Made by a program: the position numbers and the translations under genes. From assembly GCA_016933965.1 (NCBI GenBank), contig JAFGTS010000055.1:1-64000 (forward strand): a stretch of DNA of 64,000 nucleotides, given 5' to 3'. This DNA comes from Deltaproteobacteria bacterium (lineage in GTDB: Bacteria > Desulfobacterota > Syntrophia > Syntrophales > UBA2210). Numbering within the stretch: the first letter of the stretch is position 1; each line of letters starts with the position of its first letter. Under the pieces are notes generated by a model. That model was not told the DNA's origin. It did not search any database and saw only the letters and a program-made list of their open reading frames with translations. Positions 8,257-18,000 of the stretch are shown here, in pieces.

Positions 8257-10112
8257 CAGAACCCCTCCTGTTGGGAAATTCCCAATCGATCAAGAACCGC
8301 CTGAGTGGGGTGCCCCGTCGGGTCCCAGCCGCGCAGGTGATAGTAACTGTCGAGCATGGACTCAAGTTCGATTGACGGCCACCCGTCTTCTCTGACTTCA
8401 TTCAACAGGCGGGGGGGCAGGGTATCGTCGGCCCTGTTGATGCCTTCGCGGCAGTTCATGAGCCGTTCGAGATTGAAGATACGTTCCCCTATCTCGTAGT
8501 ACTCGCTTTTTGAAATCCTGTATCCGAGAAGCCCCGACATGAGCGCGGCATAATCGGACAGATCCGTGGTCTTGACGGCTATGGCGGGGAGATTCCGCAT
8601 GATGAACTGCATGATGGGAAGGGGTGTATATTTGTACGCGAAGTTTTCCTCAAGGAAGGGATACATGGTCTGTATGCAGAAGATAGAGGAATTGACCGCG
8701 TCGGTCAGATCCTGCATGAACTTGACGAAGTGGGGTTTGCCCTTTGTTCCATGCTGGCTCAGATAGGTGTTGACTTCTATGGCATGGGTGCTGCCTGAAA
8801 GATGAGTGGCGCCGCAGTTGGCGGTCGCATATGCCAGGCCCTGGCCGGTGCATCCCCGCGGGTCATAGGCGGCCATTTCCAGACCTTTGACATGAATGGC
8901 GAAATCCTCGCCGCTGTATTTTTCAGAGAGTCGTTTCACTCCCTCGGCAAGCTCATCCCCCAGTCCCCTTCGATAGGCGATATCCTGAAGGAGTTCGGAA
9001 ATGCCGGAGGCGCTTCCAAAGGAAAGGGTACCGGAAAGCATACCGCGTTCCATCAGTTCCATGGCAAAACCGATCGTCCCGCCGGCACTGATTGAGTCCA
9101 TGCCGAGCCGGTTCAATATGTCGTTCCATTCGGCCACCATCGAAAGGTCGTCTATCATAAGGTTCGATCCCATCAGGCCGATGGTCTCATACTCTGGCGA
9201 TACCAGTTCCCTGCCGCCATAACGACCCATGCGCCCGCACTGAATAGGACATCCGACACAGCCATGATTTTTGACATAGTGCTCGTTCTTTATTTTCTCG
9301 GCGCTCAGATGTTGAATCTTATCGAAATTCGACACGCTGAAATTTCGCACCGGTGTGATGCCCGATGTGCCATAGAGCATCACGTTCTGCGGGGTCCCGA
9401 GTTCCCTGAGCTGCGTGCCCGTGTTCGGATGGGAGGCAACCTTTTCCTGCGCCCGTTTTACCGCTTTTTCAAAGAGTCCCGGATCGGCGGGACGAAATTT
9501 TCTGCCGCCTCGTGCCACGATGCCTTTAAGGTTCTTTGAACCCATGACGGTGCCGAGACCGCAACGTCCGGAGACTCGTCGCCCCGATACGATGACGGCG
9601 TACCGTACGAGATGTTCACCGGCAGGACCGATGACCGCCCAATCTCCTTCGTGCTTCCGTTCTTCCTGGACCTGATAGGTATCCATGCCCCAGAGAGAAG
9701 AGGCATCTTCAATGACGGCACCATCATCAGTGACCTTGATGTAGACCGGAGAATCCGAACACCCCCTGATCACGATCCCGTCAAACCCTGCTCGTTTCAG
9801 GCTGAGGCCGACGCGCCCGCCGGCGAGAGACGAGCCGAATATGCCGGTGAGAGGGGACTTGCCGGCAACAATGAAACGGCCTCCCGCTGGAGAGGGGGTT
9901 CCCGCGGTGGGTCCCGTCATCATGACAAGGATATTGTCGGGAGACATCGGGTCCGTTCCCGGCCTGATAGCGTCGTGTAATATCTTCAGGGCTATCCCTT
10001 TGCCGCCGAGGAATCGGCGGCGGTCTTCCGGGGAAACATCCATGTGATCGATGTGACCGGTGGTAAGGTCAACATCGAGAATCCTGTCGTTTACCGGACC
10101 GGGTGTTCCCAT
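8256..10112 (-). CDS. Aldehyde:ferredoxin oxidoreductase family (tungsten/molybdopterin)
   Basis: A 618-residue AOR-family protein, the usual length. The N-terminal domain starts with the common pattern ILDVDLTTG and shows GGKGIALKIL. The [4Fe-4S] ligand motif CVGCPIQCGR lies in the middle and the fourth conserved Cys is in LMNCREG near the C-terminus. The enzyme oxidises aldehydes to acids with ferredoxin, or runs in reverse, and binds a bis-pterin tungsten cofactor in the cytoplasm. The ATG at 10112 with GGGAGGGA upstream is preferred over a TTG at 10145. It is the first enzyme gene after TetR, 38 bases from it, and could feed the acid to the ligase two genes later. Confidence 0.94.
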   Translation of the reverse strand: MGTPGPVNDRILDVDLTTGHIDHMDVSPEDRRRFLGGKGIALKILHDAIRPGTDPMSPDNILVMMTGPTAGTPSPAGGRFIVAGKSPLTGIFGSSLAGGRVGLSLKRAGFDGIVIRGCSDSPVYIKVTDDGAVIEDASSLWGMDTYQVQEERKHEGDWAVIGPAGEHLVRYAVIVSGRRVSGRCGLGTVMGSKNLKGIVARGGRKFRPADPGLFEKAVKRAQEKVASHPNTGTQLRELGTPQNVMLYGTSGITPVRNFSVSNFDKIQHLSAEKIKNEHYVKNHGCVGCPIQCGRMGRYGGRELVSPEYETIGLMGSNLMIDDLSMVAEWNDILNRLGMDSISAGGTIGFAMELMERGMLSGTLSFGSASGISELLQDIAYRRGLGDELAEGVKRLSEKYSGEDFAIHVKGLEMAAYDPRGCTGQGLAYATANCGATHLSGSTHAIEVNTYLSQHGTKGKPHFVKFMQDLTDAVNSSIFCIQTMYPFLEENFAYKYTPLPIMQFIMRNLPAIAVKTTDLSDYAALMSGLLGYRISKSEYYEIGERIFNLERLMNCREGINRADDTLPPRLLNEVREDGWPSIELESMLDSYYHLRGWDPTGHPTQAVLDRLGISQQEGF

Positions 10113-10150
10113 ATCCCTGTTCCCTCCCTTGTTGCTGTTGCACAATCGTG

Positions 10151-10828
10151 TTACTGAGTGTACGGTTCTTCGAGCCTGAGCAGAACTTCAAGAGGACCCC
10201 GTTCATTCTTCTTCTCCACTGCCCGTATTACCATGTCGAACAGGATGTCCCGGTAGGCTGAAATGCTCTCAGGCCGTCCGACGACCAGCCACTGGATGGT
10301 CAGATGCTCTATGAAGCCGAGCACCATGTTTCTGACAATGTAAGGGTCAAGGTCCTCTCTGAAAACCCCTTCTTCAATTCCCTGCTTGTAGGCTTCTACA
10401 ATAGTGTGGGAAGCCTCCCGGACGGTCAGGTACGCCGGGGACTGGGTAAATCTCTTGTTTCCCTTCAGGGTCAGCAGCGCCACCGAAGTATACAGAGGGT
10501 TGTTTTCATAGAACTCAAGATACCCCTGGATGATGAGACGTATTTGTTCCTTCGCTCCGTGAACGTAACGGCTTACCTCCCGCATCCGGTCGAACTCTCT
10601 TTTTGTGTATATCTCGGGGATGGAAAAGAGGACCTCTTCTTTCGAGGTAAAATATTCATAGAGGGTGGCATCGGAAATCTTAGCGGCCTTGCAGATATCC
10701 GATATGGTCGTCGCCTCGTAACCCTTTTCACCGAAGACCGTCAGTGCGCCTTCCATGATGTTCACGGCCTTCTGCAGGTTCTGTTTTCTGTCCTTTTTCT
10801 GAGTGTTTTTCCGTGCTTTCTTTTTCAT
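10151..10828 (-). CDS. TetR-family transcriptional regulator
   Basis: A 225-residue repressor-type protein. A lysine-rich N-terminal tail is followed by the TetR helix-turn-helix at about residues 22-65 (FGEKGYEATTISDICKAA, then SDATLYEYFTSKEEV). The rest is the ligand-binding and dimerisation domain with the fatty-acid-regulator style seen in FadR/PsrA-like proteins. ATG at 10828 with GGAAAGG upstream is chosen; the frame extends 53 codons further but through AT-rich promoter DNA. It heads the minus-strand catabolic operon and diverges from the crotonase gene, so it most likely represses both and responds to an acyl-CoA intermediate. That is inference from position. Confidence 0.9.
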   Translation of the reverse strand: MKKKARKNTQKKDRKQNLQKAVNIMEGALTVFGEKGYEATTISDICKAAKISDATLYEYFTSKEEVLFSIPEIYTKREFDRMREVSRYVHGAKEQIRLIIQGYLEFYENNPLYTSVALLTLKGNKRFTQSPAYLTVREASHTIVEAYKQGIEEGVFREDLDPYIVRNMVLGFIEHLTIQWLVVGRPESISAYRDILFDMVIRAVEKKNERGPLEVLLRLEEPYTQ

Positions 10829-11002
10829 TTTCCAACCTTTCCCGTCCATAATGAACGGCGATTTCTTACGGTCATACAGCATTTCATTTGCCGATGTCAA
10901 GAAAAAATCATAATAACACTTTAATATAGAGTAAAAAACAATATAGGCATTAAGATAATGAGATGATAATCTAGATACATATATCAAAATATGATTTTAT
11001 TC

Positions 11003-11030
11003 TTGACACTGTATTGAATATGTATACAAT
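11003..11030 (+). promoter_or_regulatory. Sigma-70 promoter of the crotonase-amidohydrolase unit, possible TetR site
   Basis: TTGACA at 11003-11008 and TACAAT at 11025-11030 are separated by 16 bases. The -10 side carries an ATTG/CAAT dyad (11013-11030), a possible operator for the divergent TetR gene. The whole 10830-11050 spacer is AT-rich. Confidence 0.7.
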
Positions 11031-11066
11031 CCACGAATAATCACTTCAACAAACGAGGAGGCGGGT

Positions 11067-11849
11067 ATGAATTATCGCGTACTGGAATATGGGGTGATCG
11101 ATGATGTTGCCGTTATCACCATGAACAATCCACCTGTTAACGCCCTGGGTATTCAATTTCTCGAGGATATTACGACGGTTCTCGATCAGATCGAATCTCC
11201 CGGCGCTGCACGGGCCGTCCTCATCACCAGTTCCTGCCCCGGCTTCTTTTCAACCGGAGATGATGTGGGACCGCTGAAGGATATCGACGATGAAATGATT
11301 AACATGCTGCCCGCGGCCCACGCCTTCCTCGACAGGCTCGAGGCTCTTCCTCTGCCGACTGTTGCGGGCATCAACGGTCACGCGCTCGGTGGAGGGTTCG
11401 AGCTTGCCCTCGCCTGCGATTTTCGTTTTATGGGTAGAGATTCAGGAAGTATCGGAATGCCGGAAGTACGCCTCGGCATGATACCCGTCATGGGTGGAAC
11501 GCAACGTTTGCCGCAGATAGTGGGGCGCGCGAAGGCCCTGGAGATGATGATAAAAGGCCGTGCGCTTACCCCCGGGGAAGCGAAGGAATCAGGCATTGTC
11601 ACTGATATCTTTCCTCAGGAGGAACTTTTCGAACGGTCTCTTGAGTATGCCCGGCGGCTGGCCCGTCAGGCGACAATGGCCATCGGGCGGATCAAGCGGT
11701 GCGTCATGACAGGATTGAAAGACGGTTTCGATGCCGGTATGGCCATGGAGTTTCAGACCTTCCGGGAAAATATCCGCACACATGACGCCCGGGAAGGTAT
11801 CGATGCCTTCCTGACGGGACGCAGGCCGGAGTTCAGGGGAAGGGACTGA
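11067..11849 (+). CDS. Enoyl-CoA hydratase/isomerase (crotonase) family protein
   Basis: A 260-residue crotonase. The oxyanion-hole glycines are in FSTGDDVG and ALGGGFELALACD, and both catalytic acids of a true hydratase are kept: Glu112 (GGGFE) and Glu133 (MPEVRLG), matching Glu144 and Glu164 of the rat enzyme. It should therefore add water to an enoyl-CoA or remove it. GAGGAGG precedes the ATG. It lies 74 bases before an amidohydrolase gene and is divergent from the TetR regulator, suggesting that it works in the same pathway as the minus-strand operon. Confidence 0.93.
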   Translation: MNYRVLEYGVIDDVAVITMNNPPVNALGIQFLEDITTVLDQIESPGAARAVLITSSCPGFFSTGDDVGPLKDIDDEMINMLPAAHAFLDRLEALPLPTVAGINGHALGGGFELALACDFRFMGRDSGSIGMPEVRLGMIPVMGGTQRLPQIVGRAKALEMMIKGRALTPGEAKESGIVTDIFPQEELFERSLEYARRLARQATMAIGRIKRCVMTGLKDGFDAGMAMEFQTFRENIRTHDAREGIDAFLTGRRPEFRGRD

Positions 11850-11923
11850 GGGTTCTGATGGAATGAGACAAGATCGAAGAAGTAAAAAGAGAAGGTTCAA
11901 TAAGACAGATAAAGGAGGGAATC

Positions 11924-12859
11924 ATGATCATCGATATGCATTGCCACCTGTATACCTGGAGTATGATATCGGATCGATACTGGGATGAACTTGTAGAGAT
12001 CGCTTTGGATTTTTTCAGAAAAAACAATCTGGGTGAACCGCCGAAGGAAGAGATCAGGAAGAATATCATGGATCCCATGATGGACCCCGACGGCTCAAAG
12101 CTATTCGCCTCAATGGATGCCGCCGGTGTCGATATTTCCGTGATACTTGTGACGGACTGGGGATACGGGATCGGTGAGCCGGAGGACACGATCGATGATA
12201 TCAACAAAGTATATGGTTCGATCGGCAAAAACTATCCCGACCGTATCATTCCCTTTGCAGGCGTTGACCCGCGAAGGCCCGGCGCCGTCGATATCCTGGA
12301 CCGGGCAGTCAACGATTACGGGTGCAAGGGGCTCAAGTATCACCCTACGTCGGGGTTCTATCCGGATGGCGAGGAATCGTACCGGGTACTCGAGAAGGCC
12401 GAGGAACTCGGCATTCCGCTCCTGTCACATCTGGGTCCCATATCGAAACCGCTGAAGAGCAAGTATGCTATGCCGATCAACCTGGATGCCGTCGTCACCG
12501 ATTTCCCGAAACTTACCGTCATAGGCGCTCATATGGCCTTTTCCTGGTGGCATCAACTGGTCAATCTCATTGCTGCCAAGGCGACGACCTTTTACGCTGA
12601 CTTTTCGGGAATGCAGGTCCTTGCACGGAGAAACTTCGGCGAGTTCTGTCATATGTTGAGGGCGGCCTTTGATGAAGCGGGGGCTGAAAAGTTTCTCTGG
12701 GGGACGGACAATCCCATACTGGAGAACGTGATCCCCGTAAAAGACTGGCTGCAAATGGTCCGGGAGCTCCCCGAAAATGCTCCCGACGGCCTTGTCTTCA
12801 CAAAGGAAGAGATCGAGGCCGTTCTTGGCGGGAATGCGAGGAAGATATTGAATATATGA
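11924..12859 (+). CDS. Amidohydrolase-2 (ACMSD-like) metal-dependent hydrolase or decarboxylase
   Basis: A 311-residue TIM-barrel protein of the amidohydrolase-2 family. The metal ligands are visible: His6 and His8 (MHCH), a His in PLLSHLG at about 169, a His in GAHMAF at about 203 and an Asp in WGTDNP at about 262. Family members decarboxylate aromatic or alpha-amino-muconate-type acids or hydrolyse ring bonds. ATG with AAAGGAGGG upstream. With the upstream crotonase it forms a two-gene unit. A ring-cleavage or decarboxylation step on a CoA-free or CoA-bound intermediate is plausible but unproven. Confidence 0.88.
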   Translation: MIIDMHCHLYTWSMISDRYWDELVEIALDFFRKNNLGEPPKEEIRKNIMDPMMDPDGSKLFASMDAAGVDISVILVTDWGYGIGEPEDTIDDINKVYGSIGKNYPDRIIPFAGVDPRRPGAVDILDRAVNDYGCKGLKYHPTSGFYPDGEESYRVLEKAEELGIPLLSHLGPISKPLKSKYAMPINLDAVVTDFPKLTVIGAHMAFSWWHQLVNLIAAKATTFYADFSGMQVLARRNFGEFCHMLRAAFDEAGAEKFLWGTDNPILENVIPVKDWLQMVRELPENAPDGLVFTKEEIEAVLGGNARKILNI

Positions 12860-13107
12860 ACGGGGGATTAACGGGGTACGGATTAGCGGATTACGGATTA
12901 ACGGATTAGTTATTTTATTCACAAATCTGCATCCCTGATCACGCCCATGGTGCCTGAGTGCCTAAATGCGTGACAAAACCTGCTTCCCCCTTTGGGAAAG
13001 GGGGATCGAGGGGGATTTCAAATACATAAATCCCTCCCGGCCTCCCTTTGCTAAAGGGAGGTGAAAAACATAATCCGATAATCCGTAATCCATAATCCGT
13101 TACTCAG
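12860..13107. repeat. Composite palindromic repeat with double-hairpin element B
   Basis: In order: GGATTA heptamer array directly after the stop codon (12860-12908), two TGCCTGAG units (12949-12966), the 86-bp double-hairpin element (12984-13069), and an array of TAATCCG units (13070-13105), the inverse of the first array. The outer arrays could pair and form a long cruciform around the hairpins. No gene is present between 12860 and 13176. Confidence 0.85.
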
Positions 13108-13176
13108 ATTTCATTGACAACTCCCTGGAAATGGATTACAAGACCGGCCACAAAATCGTGCCGGGGAGAGACGTCT

Positions 13177-13740
13177 ATGTATTCCGCCAGTGACCTGAAG
13201 AAGAACCTGAAGATACAGATCGATGGTGAACCCTATGTTATCGTCGATTTCGAATTTTCAAAGCCGGGGAAGGGGCAGGCGCTTTATCGCTGTAAGCTGA
13301 AGAACATGATCACCGGTTCCCAGTTCGACCGCACCTTTCGTTCCGTTGATAGCTTCGAGCCGGCGAACCTTCAGGAAAAAAAGATGCAGTATCTCTACCG
13401 CGACGAGAGCAATTACTGCTTCATGGACAATGAGACCTACGAACAGGTCTTTCTCATGGACGACCAGGTGGGTGACGCCCGTAACTTTCTCATTGAGAAC
13501 CTTGATGTGGAAATACTTTTCTTCGGTGAAAAGGCACTGGGCATCACGCTTCCCAACTTCATCGATGTCACGGTGATAAAGGCGGAACCCTGGGCCAAGG
13601 GTGATTCGGTCACGGGGAAGACCAAGCCCGCTGAAGTCGAGACGGGATATATCGTACAGGTTCCCCCCTTCGTAGAGGAAGGGGAGCGGATCCGCATCGA
13701 TACCAGAAGCGGGGATTATGTGACAAGGGTCAAAGAATAA
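13177..13740 (+). CDS. efp: Translation elongation factor P
   Basis: A 187-residue EF-P with the normal three-barrel layout. The loop that reaches the ribosomal P-site is KPGKGQA with Lys32, the residue that EpmA beta-lysylates, and the gene for EpmA follows 146 bases later. EF-P rescues ribosomes stalled at polyproline stretches. The ATG at 13177 with GGGGAGAG upstream gives the canonical length; a longer in-frame ATG at 13114 lies in non-coding-like sequence next to the repeats. Confidence 0.97.
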   Translation: MYSASDLKKNLKIQIDGEPYVIVDFEFSKPGKGQALYRCKLKNMITGSQFDRTFRSVDSFEPANLQEKKMQYLYRDESNYCFMDNETYEQVFLMDDQVGDARNFLIENLDVEILFFGEKALGITLPNFIDVTVIKAEPWAKGDSVTGKTKPAEVETGYIVQVPPFVEEGERIRIDTRSGDYVTRVKE

Positions 13741-13823
13741 GCGGCGATTCTGTAAAAAGTCCCCAGTCATGCCATAGCGGTGTGCATTGCAATAGAAAGT
13801 AATAATAAAGGAATGTTCTTTGC

Positions 13824-13851
13824 GAGATCGCTTCGTTTCGCTCGCAATGAC
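13824..13851. repeat. Fragment of the TCATTGCGAG element
   Basis: The terminal portion of the dispersed element (GAGATCGCTTCG, then CTCGCAATGACA) sits between efp and epmA. It is diverged from the copies at 1333 and 24294. Confidence 0.7.
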
Positions 13852-13886
13852 ATCCTGATTATGGCATTTTTGAGGGTGCTCAATAA

Positions 13887-14816
13887 TTGACGATAGATGA
13901 ACAACGGATAGTGGCGGGGCGCCGGAACAATCTGCGGGTTCGCGCGGAGATGCTCCAGGCGGTCCGCCTTTTTTTTATCGAAAGAGACTATCTTGAAGTG
14001 GAGACCCCCATCAGGGTCCCAACCCTCGCTCCGGAGTCACATATCGACGCCGTCTCATCCGGGGAGTGGTTTCTCCAGACCTCACCGGAACTGTGCATGA
14101 AGAGGCTTCTGGCCGCCGGGTATGACAGGATATTCCAGATATCGAAATGTTTCAGAGGCGCGGAGCGGGGGAGTCGCCACGTTCCTGAATTCACGCTTCT
14201 CGAGTGGTACCGCCGCGATGCCGGGTACGAAGACCTCATGGATGAATGTGAGGACCTTCTGCTGTTTGTGTCGGGCCGCCTGGGACGGGGTACGCGTCTT
14301 CGATATCGTGACGAGTGGATCGGTCTGGCAAGGCCCTGGGAGCGGATATCCGTGAGGGATGCCTTTCTCCGGTTCTGCCCGGTGCCGGTGGAGCAGGCCC
14401 TTGATGACGGCAGTTTTGACGAGCTCATGGTCACCCATATCGAACCCCGTATCGGCCGGGGAAAACCGGTTTTTCTTTACGATTATCCAACATCCCTGGG
14501 TGCCCTGGCACGGAAGAAACAAAGCGACCCCACCGTGGCGGAACGCTTCGAGCTTTACCTGGGTGGTCTCGAGCTGGCGAACGCCTTTTCCGAGCTGACA
14601 GAGGTGGCGGAGCAGAGGGACCGCTTTCGGAAAGAGGAGGAATACCGCCGGAAGGCCGGTAAAACCCCTTATCCCCCGGCGGAAAAATTTCTGCGTGCCC
14701 TGGAGCGCATGCCGGAATCGGCCGGGATCGCCCTCGGTATCGACCGGCTTGCCATGATTTTTGCCGATGCAACCTCCATTGATAACGTGCTGAGCTTCAC
14801 GCCGGAGATGCTGTGA
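13887..14816 (+). CDS. epmA: EF-P--(R)-beta-lysine ligase
   Basis: A 309-residue class-II aminoacyl-tRNA-synthetase-like protein, the size of EpmA (PoxA/GenX), without the anticodon-binding domain of LysRS. Motif 2 (FQISKCFRGAERGSRHVPEF) and motif 3 (GIALGIDRLAMIF) are clear. It ligates (R)-beta-lysine onto Lys of EF-P. The start is TTG at 13887, directly after an in-frame TAA, with GAGGGTG upstream. An EpmB aminomutase is not in the window. GTGAGA-ACGA-TCTCAC right at the stop codon may be a weak terminator. Confidence 0.95.
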   Translation: MTIDEQRIVAGRRNNLRVRAEMLQAVRLFFIERDYLEVETPIRVPTLAPESHIDAVSSGEWFLQTSPELCMKRLLAAGYDRIFQISKCFRGAERGSRHVPEFTLLEWYRRDAGYEDLMDECEDLLLFVSGRLGRGTRLRYRDEWIGLARPWERISVRDAFLRFCPVPVEQALDDGSFDELMVTHIEPRIGRGKPVFLYDYPTSLGALARKKQSDPTVAERFELYLGGLELANAFSELTEVAEQRDRFRKEEEYRRKAGKTPYPPAEKFLRALERMPESAGIALGIDRLAMIFADATSIDNVLSFTPEML

Positions 14817-15013
14817 GAACGATCTCACCATATCCGTCAAATTCTTTTTAACCAGCATCCCGATTCAACACACACTTTTCAACTGAAATATTCTTTGCCC
14901 GGCGCCAGTGGCTGTGATAAATTAATTTGCCTTTCATAATTTCCACGGCGTCAATATTCTTTCGTCAGCCCGTGTATGCAGACAGAATAAACCTGCCAGG
15001 AGGGTGGTGAATC

Positions 15014-18000
15014 ATGAAAATTGCCTGGGTGAAACGTCTGAAATCCATTCTTTTCCTTTGTATCTCAATATCGTTGTTTATTATCGTCGGTTGTGCCGGT
15101 TCCGGTGATGACAACGCGTCGGCAAAGGAAGAGAAAGACCTTTTTTATCTCTCGGTCAGTACGGATGAGCTGACTGAACGATACCGGGACTGCTCGATCG
15201 GAACGGCCGTGACGGTTTCCTTCAACAAGGCCCTGGCCCTTGAACCCGCCGGGACGGGAACGAAATCCCTTGCCGCGGATGATGATATGTCGGCCGTCGA
15301 AGGTGCCGGTCTGATGAAAGTCTTCAAAGGGGAGCAGCTGGAAGAAATAACGGGAACGCTATATCTTTCCGGGGATGGACGGGAGCTTACCTTTGTTCCC
15401 GATGAACTCCTTGCTCCCGGAGCGGCCTACACCGTTCTCGTATCGTCGGTGATCCGTTCCATCGACGATGATTGTCTTGGCGAGGACTACTGTTTTCAGC
15501 TTGCAACGAACGATACCACCACGGTGGTGGACATCCTGGCGGACCCCGCTGTGATCCTCCAGGGTGAGCAGGTAACCTTTGCCGTTGATTCCACCGTCCC
15601 CTACCGGTCGGTCCTCTGGACGTTCAACAGCGGTGACGCCGATTCGGTGACGTCGTACGGGACCGGTCCCTTGTATACCTATAATGCCCCCGGGATCTAC
15701 CGCGTCACGCTGAACGTCGAAGACATCTACGGAAGGGAGTTCACCGCCGGTAAGGACATCCGGGTGTTCAAGAACATTGCCGCGGCCATGACAGAAAAGG
15801 GCGGGTTCCTCGATGTGCAGATGGTCGATCCCTCGGCGCTTGATGAGGGGACGCTCTCGTCGCTCGTCGACACTTACTCTGAAGATGTCCTGGCGGCGGT
15901 GACCGCCGATGTGTATACCTCGGGGGGAAAGGGGAAGGCGACACGCGCCGAGCCATCCAGGGTGGAAACGCTGGCGGAAATCATTCCCGGCCGGCCGCTT
16001 ACGTCCCTTGCCATAAGACCGGAACGGATCGCCTCCTTCGGGGCGGACTATATAAAGACGCTCATCAGAGAAGGTCGTTTTCTGGGAATCGTGAGCTTCA
16101 AGGGATTTCCCACCATCCTGTCCTACTATCCGTTGAACGACTACTATGTCCTGGAAATGTTCGTCAATGAAGGCAACATCAATGTTCAATACCGCGACGA
16201 CATCTATGATATCGACATTACCTCTACGGAAATGAGCCCCACCCCCTGGCTCCACCAGATGTCGATCCCGATCTGCCAGGAGGTTCTTGATAATCTCCAG
16301 CGATACCTGCCGAAAATGATCAGGCGGCCGCTGGATGTGTTCTATACCCGTAACGGTTTCTTCCGGCTTGATACCATCGAGGAGGCCCGGGAGACAAAGT
16401 CGGTAACAGGGGGATATGCTCGCAAGTGGAACATCGGCGGCAGCTTTTCCCTCGGACCGGTGACGTTCAGCGCCAGCGTCGGAAGCGGCGGTGTCAGCGC
16501 CGATGTCGATGTGGATGACAGCCTGACGGATCTTTACAATCTTCTGACGGGGGACCTTATCGACCTCCTCACGGGGTTGAAGGACTTCGTTCTCAAGATA
16601 GTCGACATGAACCCCTTTCAATATCTTGAAGACGTGAAGGACGGCTGCGAAGACATAAAAACGGAGTTCGTCTCGCTGCACAGTACGTTCAGTTCCGCCG
16701 GCGGCATCGTAACAGGAGCCACGGACCCGGCGGCGCTGATCGGTGATGTACGGGACCTGCTCTATACGAGCGCGGGCGCCTCGGTCAAATCCGTGGCTGA
16801 AGAAGCCATCAATGTGCTGAACTGTACGGGTGGCGCCTTCGAGCTCATCTCGGAACCGCTGCTGGCCGTCGGGGACGCCGGCACCTTCCTGGCGGGATTC
16901 GTCCCGTCGTTATCGACCGATTCTTATATTGTTTTCCATGTGGGCACGGACGAACTTTCACTGAAGGTAAAGGCGGGTTCTGTCCAGCAGACCCTGTCGC
17001 TGGATACCCTGAACACCCTCCTTGAATATGCCGATACGGTTCTTGATGAACTGGGCGCCGATTTTCCCTTGAGCGACGTTGTGAGCAAGATGGGGATAAT
17101 TGATGCGGCCCTCGGCTCCGGCGTTGCCGGCGAGGTCGGATTTTACTACACGGGAAGCCGTCAGGAACTGAAATTCCAGTTTTCCGTCCTTACAGGGAGC
17201 ACCGAGCTTTTCAGGCTGCGGGTGATGCTCTCGCCCACGTCATCGGGGCTCGACATAAAAGTGACGAACCCCCTGCAGACGGACACCTATGTCCTTCTTG
17301 AATATCAGCCCTTCTCTCTGCCGTCGGGCACGGACGATACGGTGGCCATGATGTTCGACATACTCGCTCTTGCGTCGAGTCCCTTTCCCGATATCACGCT
17401 GACCATGCAGACGAAGTACCGGGACATCATCATGCAGATCACCTCACGCCTCCGGCCGGATTACGGGTTTACCGCCTATATCAATCTGGGGGTGGAACTG
17501 GATTACTATATCGGTATCGGCGGAAAGGGAGAAGTGGGCGTCCAGATATATGTGGGTGTCGATGGAAGCGCCATCTCCGGCGAGGTGGTAAAGAACGCGG
17601 CCAAGAGCGCCTTCACGGCCGGCCGGGATTCCTTCTCCCAGTTCTTCAGTACCGTCAGCGGTGACGGCGGTTCCTATAACCGTATGAATTTCCCCGACGA
17701 GGACCAGTTCATTGATTTCCTCTATACCTTCATGGGAGATCTGCGTACCCAGCTGGTGGCGAACGGCGTCGCGGAAAGTCTCCTGGGGGCAGTGACGGTC
17801 GGTATCTCTCCCTCGGCGGAGATCGGTATCGGTCTCGGCGCCGGCGGCACGGGAACGGGCGGCGGTGCCGTAAATCTTTCCCTGGGGACGGCCTTTGACA
17901 TGAACGCGAACCTTCTCTTTTTCCGTGATACCCTGCTCGCCTATTACCGGAACAAGGATGTCAATACCTTCCTCATGACACCCCTCATGGAATCGATGGA

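Noticed and set aside
10930-11002. A clear palindromic TetR operator
   Set aside because: Several AT-rich near-dyads are present, but none is perfect or repeated, so only the dyad at the -10 region is mentioned with caution.
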